Source of the DNA: Nymphaea colorata | Lineage: Eukaryota; Streptophyta; Magnoliopsida; Nymphaeales; Nymphaeaceae | Assembly: GCF_008831285.2 (NCBI RefSeq) | Contig: NC_045140.1 | Coordinates: 1,901,528 to 1,965,527, forward strand | Length of the DNA stretch: 64,000 nucleotides | Direction of reading: 5' to 3' | Part shown: in pieces, positions 19,970-30,444 of the stretch | How positions within the stretch are numbered: the first letter of the stretch is position 1 | Layout of the letters: the number at the start of each line of letters is the position of its first letter | The notes under the pieces: model-generated | Seen by the model: the letters and a program-made list of their open reading frames with translations, nothing else | What the model was told of the DNA's origin: nothing | Databases searched by the model: none | Program-made: the position numbers and the translations under genes

Positions 19970-20642
19970 GCCTACCAGGCCGTGTTTGATGCCTAACCCA
20001 CCGCCATGAGCCAGAAGTTTTAATCCGATCTACGTCCACGGTTAGTTGGCTAGGGTCGAGATTCCCGGGCCTCAGCTTAGGTCCGCGGTGTGGTTTGGCA
20101 ACCGACTCGCGCTGTTTTTTGGTCGTGGAGGAGATGGAGAAGGCAGGTATTGCCAGTGCTTTCGATTGATATCAGAGGGAGAGGCGAGAGCCAACTCTGC
20201 GCCCGCTCTGATGATCCCCTCCGGGTTAAATCCCCAAGCGGAAGATTCAAATTCACTTCTTAGATGAAGTACCTGCTGCTGTTGTAAGAAAGGGCGCAAG
20301 GAAAGGAAGTTCGCGCCACAACGGTTCTTCCTTGTTCCATTTTGAATAGCAGCAAGAAAGTGAAATAATACGCCTTTTCCTTATTAGCCTTCTTCCTCTT
20401 CCTCTTCTGTCGCCGTTTCCTATTGATGGATTTACTTGCTTTTACTTTCTTATGGTTGCTGTACAGTTCCGTTCATCCAGTGGATTCTTGGTACTTTGTG
20501 TTTTTGTTATTTAGCTCTTGCTAATGTGTGAAAAAGAGAAGATGCTGCTGCCTGCTACTTTGGCTATTTATTTCATCCATTATGAATTCTTTGAGAAGCA
20601 TCTGTCTTTGATAGTGATGCCCATGTGTGAGATCTTCAGCAA
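19970..20642 (+). promoter_or_regulatory. Conserved 5' leader/promoter block of PPR3
   Basis: Matches 3120-4084 upstream of PPR1 and the complement of 28564-29290 upstream of PPR4. GC-rich at its far end, T-rich near the gene. The eroded TATA-like string gaaataatacgcc is at 20361-20373. 'ctgctgttgtaagaaagg' and 'attttgaatagcagcaag' are preserved. Confidence 0.65.
20582..20611 (+). promoter_or_regulatory. Upstream ORF 1 of PPR3
   Basis: Nine codons (MNSLRSICL) and TGA. It corresponds to PPR1 upstream ORF 1, with the stop two codons earlier. Confidence 0.45.
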
Positions 20643-20649
20643 ATGGTAA
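20617..20649 (+). promoter_or_regulatory. Upstream ORF 2 of PPR3, overlapping the main start
   Basis: Encodes MPMCEIFSKW, the same peptide as in PPR1, with TAA in place of TGA. The main ATG (20643) lies within its last codons in another frame. Keeping the peptide and the overlap while the stop codon itself changed argues that the arrangement matters. Confidence 0.6.
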
Positions 20650-22973
20650 GACCCAAGTCTGTTTCCTCATCTGTGTCGTCATTCATTCGGTCATGTTTGA
20701 AGCACCACCCCTCTTCTTCCCGTTCTTTCTCGGCTTCAGTGGGATTAAAAAATACCTACAGAGACAACAATAGTGGCATCCAGAAGAAATACTTGCCTGC
20801 CCATTCATTGCTTATGCGGTCAGAAGCTGGTCATTCTGTTTGGTTAAGCGAAGACCATAAACTGGACCGGAGTTTTCTGCAAACCCTGTGCAACAATTCC
20901 AGCGACGATGAGATCGAGAAGGCATTGGTTGCTTTTGATGAGATGCAGTTTAGTCGTGTTCATAAACAGTCAGTGTTCTTATGCAACCGTTTGTTGGGTG
21001 TTCTTGTGAGACGAGGAAGGTGTGAAGATGGGTTCTTGGTCTATTTCAAGATGGTTAGCTCCGGCATTTCTCCTAGTTTAGTTACTCTCAATATCCTACT
21101 CAATTGTTTTTGTAAAGCTCATCAGATTGAATCCGCATTTGCGGTGCTTGGCGGTATGCTGAAGACTGGGTTCTCGCCCTCTACTATCACTTTTAATTCA
21201 CTGATTGACAGTCTGCTTAAGTCAGGTAGGTTGGGTGAAGCTTTAGGGATGCTGGCTTCAATGTGCAGTGAGGGTTGTGATCCTGATGTGGTTACTTATA
21301 CCTGTCTCATAGATGGAGCTTGTAAAATGGGTAGGCTTGGGGATGCAAGATCTCTGTTACGAGAGATGGCTGTCAGAGATATTGTTGCCGATTTAGTTAC
21401 CTATACTACAGTTATAGACGGCCTTTGCAAGGAAGGGCTTGTGGATGAGGCTTATGAACTCTATAAAGAGATTAGTATAAAAGGATTCTGCCCTAATGTT
21501 GTAACTTTCACGATTTTGATTCATAGGCTCTGCATTGCTGGTCAGTGGCAAGAAGCAAAAGAATTGTTTCATAAGATGTTAGATTCAGGAATCAAACCAA
21601 ATGTAGTAACATTCAGTGCTCTGGTTCATGGTTTTAGTGAACATGGAATGATAGAGGAAGCCATTCAATTTGTACGTTTGCTGCTCAAAATGGGTGAGTC
21701 TCCTAACGGATATACATTTGCACCAATTATAGGAAATCTAGCTAAAAAAGGTAGAATGGATGAAGCAATGCAGTTCATCAGCCATCTTTTGAAGAGAGGT
21801 GTTTCACTAAATTTTATAACATATGGCATTCTCATATGCGGCTTATTTGAGACCGGCAGAGTAGATGAAGCCGTAGCATTGTACAGTTATATGCTATCCG
21901 AAGGTTACCAGCCTGATGTGTTTATCTATAATTGTCTTATTGATGGATTTTGCAAAGCAGGCCTGCTTGAGCAGGCAAATGCTTTGTTACATGAAATGAA
22001 TGTGGAGGGAATTAAACCCAATGTAGTAACTTACAGCATGATTATTGATAGCCTTTGCAAAGAAGGTTTTCTTGATAGAGCTGTGGAAGTGTACGAGGAG
22101 ATGAATGAAAAAGGTATTTTTCCAGACACAATTACCTTCAATATCTTGATCAACAGATTCTGCATAGAAGATAGATGGGAAGAAGCAAAAGACATGCTTA
22201 ATAACATGTGGAACCGGGGAATTAGACCTGATGTTGTTACATGTACTAGCATCATTGATGGGTATTGTAAGAAGGGAAGAGTGAATGATGCTGTTGATTT
22301 TCTGAGTTTTATGTTTGAGGTGGGTGAACTGCCTAATGTGTATATGTGCAACATTATAATGGATGGTCTTTCCAAAGGAGGGAGAGTGAATGAAGCATTT
22401 CAGTTGGTCACTTACCTTCTCAAGAGTGGAACCTGCTTGAATATTGCGACTTACAGTATCCTCATAAGTGGTTTATGCAAGTCTAATAGAGTGGATGAAG
22501 CAGAATCCATCTATAACTACATGCTGTCCATTGGTCATGAGCCTGATGTGGTCATATACAATTCTCTTATAGATGGGCTTTGTAAGGTAGGCAAGGTCAA
22601 TGATGCTAAGGTCTTGGTGAATGAAATGGTACTAAGAGGAACCAGTATTGATATAGTTACATGCAATGTGTTTATTGATGCTCTCTGTAAAGAAGGCCTT
22701 CTGGATGAAGCTTGGATGGTTTATGAAGAGATGCTAGGGAAAGGTCTTTGTCCTAATGTCGTTACTTTTAACATTTTCATTCACAGTTTCTGCAGTCATA
22801 GGCGGCATGAAAAAGCAAAGGCACTAATCGGTGAGATGTTGGTCCAAGGAATAAAACCAAACACAGCTACTTTTAATGGATTGGTTGGTGGACTCCATAA
22901 AAGTGTGAGCATCGATCATACGATTGATTATCTACATGCTGTAGCTGAAATGGACAATGTCTGTGTATCATAA
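20643..22973 (+). CDS. PPR3: P-class pentatricopeptide repeat protein, Restorer-of-fertility-like
   Basis: A single-exon 776-residue protein with a Ser/Arg-rich presequence (first about 40 residues), then 18 full P-type motifs from residue 107 and a partial last one. It ends AEMDNVCVS, as PPR2 and PPR4 do with small changes, so this is the best representative of the ancestral length. Code pairs: NS, NS, ND, TD, TN, TN, SN, AN, GD, NN, SD, ND, TN, NN, SD, ND, NN, NN. The published code gives C C U G A A A ? ? Y G U A Y G U Y Y. The body is closest to PPR1, yet 13 of 18 code pairs differ. No catalytic domain is present. Expected in mitochondria or plastids; mitochondrial is favoured by the presequence, but I cannot confirm it. 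Confidence 0.94.
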   Translation: MVRPKSVSSSVSSFIRSCLKHHPSSSRSFSASVGLKNTYRDNNSGIQKKYLPAHSLLMRSEAGHSVWLSEDHKLDRSFLQTLCNNSSDDEIEKALVAFDEMQFSRVHKQSVFLCNRLLGVLVRRGRCEDGFLVYFKMVSSGISPSLVTLNILLNCFCKAHQIESAFAVLGGMLKTGFSPSTITFNSLIDSLLKSGRLGEALGMLASMCSEGCDPDVVTYTCLIDGACKMGRLGDARSLLREMAVRDIVADLVTYTTVIDGLCKEGLVDEAYELYKEISIKGFCPNVVTFTILIHRLCIAGQWQEAKELFHKMLDSGIKPNVVTFSALVHGFSEHGMIEEAIQFVRLLLKMGESPNGYTFAPIIGNLAKKGRMDEAMQFISHLLKRGVSLNFITYGILICGLFETGRVDEAVALYSYMLSEGYQPDVFIYNCLIDGFCKAGLLEQANALLHEMNVEGIKPNVVTYSMIIDSLCKEGFLDRAVEVYEEMNEKGIFPDTITFNILINRFCIEDRWEEAKDMLNNMWNRGIRPDVVTCTSIIDGYCKKGRVNDAVDFLSFMFEVGELPNVYMCNIIMDGLSKGGRVNEAFQLVTYLLKSGTCLNIATYSILISGLCKSNRVDEAESIYNYMLSIGHEPDVVIYNSLIDGLCKVGKVNDAKVLVNEMVLRGTSIDIVTCNVFIDALCKEGLLDEAWMVYEEMLGKGLCPNVVTFNIFIHSFCSHRRHEKAKALIGEMLVQGIKPNTATFNGLVGGLHKSVSIDHTIDYLHAVAEMDNVCVS

Positions 22974-23383
22974 AATGAACGTTTACTGCCAAAAGCAGTT
23001 GATATGCGTCGATTTGAATGTTGAAATAGTGGTCGATCAGCCTAATATTTCCATCTCCCTAAAATATTTGGCATAATTCATTACCCTGAAAATATCTCTG
23101 AGTGGATGTCAACAGAAAATTTTCACCTCTTTATATCTAGAATGACTAAAATTGCAGGGAAAAACTCCTCTCGGATCTTTATTTTTTCTGGAATATTACC
23201 CTTGCTTTACAGCATGCAAAAAAAAATTATCCTGAATTTTCTCATGCTATAAACGCCACTTAGGAGTTGTTTGATTGCAAAACCAGTTTTTTTTTTTTAT
23301 GGTGTTCAGTTTCCGTGCTTTGAGTTTTCCCCTAGAAAAGTAAATTCCTGGTTTTGTATTTCCTCTGCTAGGATATGTTTCAG

Positions 23384-23386
<3 letters not shown>

Positions 23387-23415
<29 letters not shown>
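23387..23415. repeat. (TC)n microsatellite
   Basis: About 14 TC units, ending in tgtttctcc. Confidence 0.95.
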
Positions 23416-23419
<4 letters not shown>

Positions 23420-24852
23420 CTCCTAGCAATTAGTGGATAAACTACTTGGGAAAATATCCATAAGGTTGTGTTTTTTTTCATTGTGAATCTCAAATCTGAA
23501 GTGATTTAAGATCTTAAGATCTCAGATCTATGGATTTAAAGTTGGACCTCCTTTCCATTCAACCTTAAATCTGTGGTTTTTAACATGAAACTCATGCTAC
23601 TGAGATCCTTCCTTTAAACACAACCTGCGGATCTCTCGAAACATACCTTTTTATGCATTCTCGGATCTAAGATCCGAGGCTATCAAACCCAACATAATTG
23701 TTTCATCCCAAAAGTAATTGTCCCCAAGTAATTGAATTTTGGAGGCAATATTTGTCACACTCTCTTCCCCTCCCTGTGTAACAGACACACTTGAGTTTGA
23801 CTTTTTTTTCCCCTTTACGGGCCTCTTTTCTATCTAATCTAGGGTTAAATAAAAGCAATAAAAAAGGTAAGCATACCAAAAACTTGAGTGTGTTTCCATT
23901 ACACAAACACACGCAGAGATCGTTTGAAAAAGAAAGTTATGCATGGTTCAATAGGCATGGTGCAGAAAACAACTGTTGTAAGAGACTACCACAGATCATG
24001 TGCTTTACAAGCACCACGTTCCGTAGTTTGTATAAACCGTTGAACTCCTAAAGTTCTCGAGGAACTGTATCAGCATCCGCTTCTTAGCTAGACAACAAAG
24101 AGTAAGACAGATTCTCATAACCAATCAGGGCAGAAGTTGCAGTCACAACTGCACAGGCTCCTCTCCAAGTTGAAAATGCCTCCCAAAAGTTTGTGCTGGC
24201 ACAATAGCACGGAAAAGGCCTATAAATAAGACAAATAATAAGAAGCCCAGTTGGCATTCTGTCGACCAAATTATCAATATATCAAAGAAAATGAGAAGAG
24301 AGAGAGGGAGAGAGAAGAAAAAGCATATCAAAAGTTTCTTTCCAAATTGACTGAGCAGCTTGGCAATTCCAAATTGCTTGTAACCAATAAAATGTGCCAA
24401 CAGTGGTTGCTTATCAATAACGATTGCATGTCAGCAGTATCCAACCATAGTGTTTGATGAGCTGAACACAATGCATAGACAACATATCTACGATGACAAG
24501 GTTTATCCATAATTTTAGAACAATCCATTTTCACCTGTGGTCTTATATTAAAGATACATTCAACCCGATCTTACATTTGGCTCAGACAATTTTATCGACG
24601 CTCTTCAACTTTAGGCAGTACCATGACTAGGAATCGGTGTTTCATCATAGCATATGGGTGATTCGAAAGGTTGAAACCGCTCACCCTTCTCTCTATTCTT
24701 ACGGTCTAGGGCTGCATTGAGAACTGCAAACACTGATTTTTCCTCGGCATGATGCAAGCAGGATGGCCTATTTCTCCGAAGGAGATGGAAATTGTTGGTG
24801 TATTGTCCAAGCACTCGCAAAGCGTAGGAAGCGACACTCGTGAATTGGAGTG

Positions 24853-24966
24853 CAGTGAAGCACTGCAGAAATCTAACTGACAACCAGGCGTTCACCAGCT
24901 TGCCAGCCCAGTGAAGCACTGCAGAAATCTAACTGACAACCAGGACTTTCACAAGCCTGCCAGCCC
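24853..24966. repeat. 56-base tandem duplication
   Basis: Two copies beginning 'cagtgaagcactgcagaaat' at 24853 and 24909. The first halves are identical and the ends slightly diverged, so the event is recent. Confidence 0.9.
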
Positions 24967-25492
24967 TATCAGCCACACTACTTCCCTTAGAGCACTCTTT
25001 GCATATGAGCGAGGTAACATGCTAAACAATTTACTAGATGCACTCGGGCATGTTTGAGGAAAGAAAATAGTTTGGTTCCAATCCCTTTGTATGTCAATGG
25101 AGATTCAATAAGAACAATATTATTCCCATAGAGGATGAAAGCACTTTGATATAACAACAGAAGCAAATATCCAGCTTTTTCTCTACCTATTTTGCCATCA
25201 ATGTTTGATTTATCATTTTGCTGTCCTTGGACGCTCCCCCCTGAAAGCATTGCCCCAAGGGAAAAACAGAAGAGCATTTGAGGTTATAAGGGATTATCCC
25301 AATCGGATGGGAAGGATCGTCTACAGGGTTCATACAGATGTCTTTTGAGAATTATTATGCTCCTAAACATAGAACAGAAAAAGCAGGGATGACTCTCTCT
25401 ACCTATCTTGGCACAAAGGATTGATTCATTTCTTACTCCCCCCAAAAGCATTGCCCAAAGAAATGACAAAAGAGAACATTGTATGAGCCTTA

Positions 25493-25716
25493 AGGGGCAT
25501 AGTGCAATCAGACAGCAATACAGTTCAAATTTATAGGATTTGAGGTTCGAATCGTGTGGCTGCTGTCACGTTTTAGTCTATTGTTCATATAGGCTGCAAA
25601 CAGTTGGGAGCATGACACTTGAGTTGAAGACACACACTTGAGTTGAAGACTGAAAGGGTATGGCTTTTAGGGTTTAAGTTCGGCGATTTCTTTAAATAAA
25701 CATTTAAAAAAAAAAA
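25493..25716 (+). mobile_element. tRNA-derived SINE-like element
   Basis: A box-B-like ggttcgaatc lies at 25544-25553, about 45 bases after an A-box-like stretch (tagtgcaatcagacagc, about 25499-25515). An A-rich tail follows at 25705-25716. This is the layout of a plant SINE with an internal Pol III promoter. No clear target-site duplication was found, and the two ends are estimates. Confidence 0.45.
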
Positions 25717-26301
25717 CACTTGATGGTCACTCATCACCCCCCCTTTTGAGAATTATGCTCCTAAATATAAAATAGAAAAATGTAAAAGCACGGGTGCCTT
25801 ATGCTGCTCCTTTCATCTTGGACATGTCAATGGACATACTAAAGACACCACATGAAGAAACAAATGTTTAAATGTTCCTTAGACAATCTGATATATCTGA
25901 TGATGTGTACATGTACAAACATAATTTACCAAGTGTGTCCGCTCCAAGGCGTGAAGCGTAAGCCTCGGAGTGTTTTAAAGGGAGGAACGATTTGAAGTGT
26001 ATCGGTGAAGCGCAACCATACGACTATAACGCCACTTGCAACTTGTCTTCAAAATTTCAAATTTGTCCACTGATTGCTCACGCTCGTCAAATCTTGGTGC
26101 ATGCTCATCTGTTATTCACATGCAGGATGAACCTCGAAATGAGTTGAAGCAAAGTAACTGTTAGCGATGTGGGTGCACTTGAATACGTAGCCTTCGCGAC
26201 TCTAGTTTGTCTGTTTCACAGATTCCTTTAACTTTCAGACGATGACGCAACAACTGATCTCATGTCATGTATATACAGGACTTCTGGCAACAAACGTCCA
26301 T
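25717..26301. other. 3' flank of PPR4
   Basis: No gene. From about 26110 it is related to the PPR2 3' flank at 12840-13090. Confidence 0.55.
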
Positions 26302-28563
26302 TTATGATAAACAGACATTGTCCATCTCAGCTACGCCGCGAAGAAAATCAATAGTATGATCAATGCTCGTGCTTTTGTGGAGTCCACTAAACAATCCATT
26401 ACAAGTAACTCTGTCTGGTTTTATTCCACGGACCAACATCTCACTGATTAATGCCTTTGCATCTTCATGTCGCCCATGACGGCAGAGATTGTGAATGAAA
26501 ATATTAAAAGTAATGACACTAGGACAAAGACCTTTCCCTAGCATCTCTTCAAAAACCTTCCAAGCTTCATCCAGAAGGCCTTCTTTACATAGAGCATCAA
26601 TAAACACGTTGCATGTAACGACATCGATACTGGTTCCCCCTAGTACCATTTCATTCACCAAAACCTTAGCATCATTAATCTTGCCCATCTTACAAAACCC
26701 ATCTATCAGGCAATTATATATGACCACATTAGGCTCAAAACCAATGCACAGCATGTAGTTATAGATGGATGCTGCTTCATCCACCCTTCCAGACTTGCAT
26801 AAACCACTTATAAGGATGCCGTAAGTCGGAATATCCAAGCAGTTTCCACTCTTCAGAAGGTAAGTGACTAACTGCATCGCTTCATCCATTCTCCCTTCTT
26901 TGGAAAGACCATCCATGACAATGTTGCAAGTATACACATTAGGCAGTTCTTCCACCTCAAACATAACAGTCATGACATCAAGAGCATCATTTACTCTTCC
27001 TTCCTTACAATACCCATCAATAATGCTATTAAATGTAACAACATCAGGTCTAACGCCCCGGTTGAACATGTTATTGAGCATTTCCTTCGCTTCTTGCCAT
27101 CTATTCTCAATGCATAATCTGTTGATCAAGATGGTGAAGATATAAACTGAGTCTGGGAAGATACCCTTTCTATTCATCTCCTCATATACTTCCATGGCTC
27201 TATCAAGAAACCCTTCCTTGCAAAGCCTATCAATGATCATGCTATAAGTAACCAAATTGGGTCTTATCCCCACCATGTTCATTTCATGTAACAAAGCATT
27301 TGCCTGCTCAAGCCGGCCTGCTTTGCAAAGCCCATCAAAAAGAGAATTATAGATAAACACATCCGGCCGGTAACCTTCAGTTAGCATAGAACGAAGCAAT
27401 GCTTGGGCTTCATCTATGCCATCGGTCTTAGATAAACCATTTACACCCATTCTACTTTTTTTAGCTAGATTTTGTATAATTGGTGTAAATGTATATCCAT
27501 TAGGAGACTCGCCTATTTTAAGCATCAAACCAACAAATTGAATGGCTTCATCTATCATTCCATGTTCACTAAAACCATGAACAAGTGCACTGAATGTTAC
27601 AACATTTGGTTTGATTCCTGAATCTAACATCTTATTAAACAATGCTTTTGCTTCTTGCCACCGCCTAGCAATGCAGAGTCTGTGGATCAAACTGGTGAAA
27701 GTTGCAACATTAGGGCAAATTCCATTTGCATTCATCTCTTTGTAGAGTTCATAAGCCTCATCCACAAGCCCTTCCTTAGAAAGACCGTCAATAACTGTGT
27801 TGTAGGTAACCGTATTTGCAACAATCTCTTTGACAGCCATCTCTCGTAACAGAGACCGTGCATCCCCAAGCCTACCCATTTTACAAGCTCCATCTATAAG
27901 ACAATTATAGGTAAACACATCAGGATCACAACCCTCAGCGCTCATGGAAGCCTGCAACGCTAAAGCTTCATCCAGCCTACTTGACTTAAGCAGTCCATCA
28001 ATCAGCGTATTAAAAGTGATAGCAGAGGGCGAGAACCCGGCCTTCAGAACACCACCGAGCACTGCAAATGCAGATTCAATCTGGTGAGCCTTAGAGAAAC
28101 AATTGAGCAAGATATTGAGAGTAACTAAACTAGGAGAAATCCCAGCGCCCACCATCTTGAAGTAGACTGAGAAGCCATCTTCATACCTGCCCCTTTTCAC
28201 AAGAACACCCAACAAGCGGGTGCAAAAAATCTCTGACGGTTTATGAACACGACAAAATCGCATATCACGGAAAGCAGCCATTGCCTTCTCGATCTCATCA
28301 TGGCTAGAGCTATTGTGTAGACTTTGCAGAACCCCACGTTCTTGTTTATGGACTTCACTTGAACAACTACAATGACCAGATTCTGACCGCGTAATGAACG
28401 GGTGGGCAGGCAAATGTTTCTTATGGATGACACTATTGTTGTCTCTGCTGGCAAGTTTGGATCCTGCGGAAGCCGAGTATGAACGGGCAGTATAGTGGTG
28501 GTGCCTCCAAGATAACAGAGTCAATGACGATACGTATGAGAAAATCGATATAGGTCTCATCAT
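26302..28563 (-). CDS. PPR4: P-class pentatricopeptide repeat protein, Restorer-of-fertility-like
   Basis: A single-exon 753-residue protein starting MMRPIS, with a Ser/Arg/His-rich presequence followed by P-type motifs. Like PPR2 it lacks 24 residues across motifs 8 and 9 (junction near NLAKKSRMGVNGLSK), and it has one extra residue in motif 12 (FPDSVYIFTILI against FPDTVIFTILI in PPR2). Code pairs: TS, NS, ND, NN, NN, TN, SN, hybrid TD, NN, SD, TD, NN, ND, GN, ND, NS, ND. The last five pairs are identical to those of PPR2 (U, ?, U, C, U by the known code). Unlike PPR2 it keeps its ATG, leader and TATA-like core, so it is probably the working member of that lineage. Confidence 0.92.
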   Translation of the reverse strand: MMRPISIFSYVSSLTLLSWRHHHYTARSYSASAGSKLASRDNNSVIHKKHLPAHPFITRSESGHCSCSSEVHKQERGVLQSLHNSSSHDEIEKAMAAFRDMRFCRVHKPSEIFCTRLLGVLVKRGRYEDGFSVYFKMVGAGISPSLVTLNILLNCFSKAHQIESAFAVLGGVLKAGFSPSAITFNTLIDGLLKSSRLDEALALQASMSAEGCDPDVFTYNCLIDGACKMGRLGDARSLLREMAVKEIVANTVTYNTVIDGLSKEGLVDEAYELYKEMNANGICPNVATFTSLIHRLCIARRWQEAKALFNKMLDSGIKPNVVTFSALVHGFSEHGMIDEAIQFVGLMLKIGESPNGYTFTPIIQNLAKKSRMGVNGLSKTDGIDEAQALLRSMLTEGYRPDVFIYNSLFDGLCKAGRLEQANALLHEMNMVGIRPNLVTYSMIIDRLCKEGFLDRAMEVYEEMNRKGIFPDSVYIFTILINRLCIENRWQEAKEMLNNMFNRGVRPDVVTFNSIIDGYCKEGRVNDALDVMTVMFEVEELPNVYTCNIVMDGLSKEGRMDEAMQLVTYLLKSGNCLDIPTYGILISGLCKSGRVDEAASIYNYMLCIGFEPNVVIYNCLIDGFCKMGKINDAKVLVNEMVLGGTSIDVVTCNVFIDALCKEGLLDEAWKVFEEMLGKGLCPSVITFNIFIHNLCRHGRHEDAKALISEMLVRGIKPDRVTCNGLFSGLHKSTSIDHTIDFLRGVAEMDNVCLS

Positions 28564-28583
28564 TTGCTGAAGATTTCATACAT
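28560..28583 (-). promoter_or_regulatory. Upstream ORF of PPR4 overlapping the main start
   Basis: Seven codons (MYEIFSK) and TGA. The stop shares two bases with the PPR4 start codon (ATGA). It is a shorter form of the upstream ORF 2 of PPR1 and PPR3, beginning at their second or third Met position. Confidence 0.55.
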
Positions 28584-29290
28584 GAGCAAGCAGTATCTTG
28601 TCTTTTTTCACATGTTAGTAACAGTTAAATGCCAAAAACACAGATTTCCCAAGAATCCACAGGATGAAGAGAATTCTAGAACAAGCCCAAGCAACATATA
28701 GCAAGAAAAATCATCAACCTGGAAACTGGAACAGAAGAAGAAGAAAGGTAATAACGTAAAGGCATATATATTTCGCGTTTCTAGCTGGTATCCAAAATGG
28801 AACAAAGAGAAAATAACGAAGAAGCTTTTGCGACGGGCACTTCCTTTCTGTCTGCCCTTTCTTACCACAGCAGCAGGTATTTCGCCTACGACGGCGGGTT
28901 TGAAACGTCAACCCGGGGATTTAATCCGGTGGGGATCATCAGAGCCGGCCATGGTATCCCCCCTTCGCATCTCAATCGAAGCACCGGCAACATCTGGGTT
29001 CTCCCGTCCCTGCGGTGCCCGAAAGAGCGTGACCCATTTGCGGGGTGCACCGCCACCTCTCGGGGATTCCCGCTTCGTCTTGAATCCCAAAAGGGTTGAA
29101 GTACTTCAAGAGGCCTGCTTGAATGAAGTTCACCGACGGGACAAACACGTTCATTTGGAACACAGGCCTGACGCCTGACATCCGACCGAGGAGCGTCATT
29201 TTGGGACCAATCCAGCCAGACCCGCCGAATGTCCAAAGCATGGACCGAGCCAACTAGGCGTGGACCTACATCAGCTTAGGTCCCTGGGCA
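28564..29290 (-). promoter_or_regulatory. Conserved 5' leader/promoter block of PPR4
   Basis: The complement aligns with the PPR1 and PPR3 leaders: 'gggagaacccag.tgttgccggtgctt', 'gattaaatccccggg', 'ctgctgctgtggtaagaaagggcagac', 'cattttggata.cagc'. The TATA-like aaatatatatgcc is at 28761-28773. The far half is GC-rich, which keeps several frames open on both strands without coding meaning. Confidence 0.65.
28761..28773 (-). promoter_or_regulatory. Putative TATA box of PPR4
   Basis: The same 13-base string (aaatatatatgcc) as at PPR1 position 3797, at the matching place in the leader, about 200 bases before the start codon. Confidence 0.45.
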
Positions 29291-30444
29291 TAAGTCGAGG
29301 CTTTTTATTGGAAGTTGCCGACAAAGATGAGGATGGAAGGTTATCTCATCATTCAGATCAGAACCAAAGCCCTTACTTCCCTTGCTCTTAAGGTTAATCT
29401 TTTAAGGTTCAGAGCCTAGTAGATGGTGAGATGTTCACATGCTTTTCAACTTACCAAAAAAAAAAAAAAAAACTCATCTCTTTTCTCGGATTGGCCTCAA
29501 TGCTATAAACATTTGGCATTGCAGCCGATTCAGTGAATCGGCCAAAAATACTAAAAAACTTTTTTTAGAAAATAAATGCAAAATGCGTATTAATAGTTTT
29601 ATGGAACAAAAAATACTCAACATATTTTTAGAGACAGCTAAAAGTTGACATATTGATCTCTGGAATCGCCCACAAGATCGAATTGGTGCGGCACCAAGTC
29701 GACGCGAGTCGGCGGATAGCTGGACGGAATGTGGAGGGTCGGCCTTGGCTCGACCACGGCAGCCATTGTCACATTAGCTTTTGGGCTTTGAATAATTTGC
29801 CATTTTAAAATTGCATCCGCAGATGTGAACGGTTTGGATTCTGCCAGATCCGTTGTTTACCGTATTATACTTACTCTGATCAAGGCTCGAACTTTGATTT
29901 AGAGTTGAGTTTTGTGAAACTGTATTCGATCCAATAAAGGTAGGGTCCAAACTATACATGTATGGTTCGGACCCTTGCGTAGAAGCTCAAATTTTCCAAA
30001 GAACTAAAAGTTATTAAATTTTGTAGAAATTTGGAAGAAGAATTTCGCGACTGGACAGCTTATGCAGAAGTGCACTTCCTAAAGAAGAAAAAAGTAATGC
30101 CTCGCTCTTTGAGATGGGAATCAAGTTTGTACCAAGATACAGAATCTTTCAGATAAACAGTAGCCAAGAAAGAAAAGAGTGTAAAGGGTAGAAATTTCCC
30201 TTGCGTAATTGACGTTATTCTTTTCCACAGGCGACAAAGAAGTGGCCAAGAAAGGCCGCCGGCTAATGGTAATGGGGCAGGAAAGAACCCGTGCCTCGCC
30301 AAACTCAGTTATTTCCAGAGAAGATGAGTATGATATGATACAGATGAGATCAAAGAGGAGTATGATATGATACAAATGAGATCAAAGGAATGCAACTGCA
30401 GAAATTTCAACAGACAAAAACTAAGATAACATTCTTGCACGACT
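29291..30444. other. Intergenic, nothing identified
   Basis: Between the PPR4 leader and the 3' end of the NT-C2 gene. It contains an A-run near 29455-29471 and a 32-base tandem duplication at 30326-30387 ('gagtatgatatgataca.atg'). No gene is supported. Confidence 0.5.

Larger units (their letters stand above)
22974..25490. other. Interval between convergent PPR3 and PPR4, left part
   Basis: No gene supported. It holds a (TC)n tract, a 56-base tandem duplication, and, near 25170-25500, degenerate repeats of wording also found at 7160-7255 ('ctctacctat.ttg.ca', 'ccccc..aaagcattgccc'). This is the counterpart of the PPR1-PPR2 interval without its LINE and copia pieces. Confidence 0.55.

Noticed and set aside
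25493-25570. tRNA gene suggested by ggttcgaatc
   Set aside because: No acceptor stem or anticodon arm can be folded around it. A SINE head with an A-rich tail fits better.
28797-29253. Open frames on both strands upstream of PPR4
   Set aside because: The region is the GC-rich end of the conserved PPR leader. The corresponding parts of the PPR1 and PPR3 leaders do not keep the same frames.
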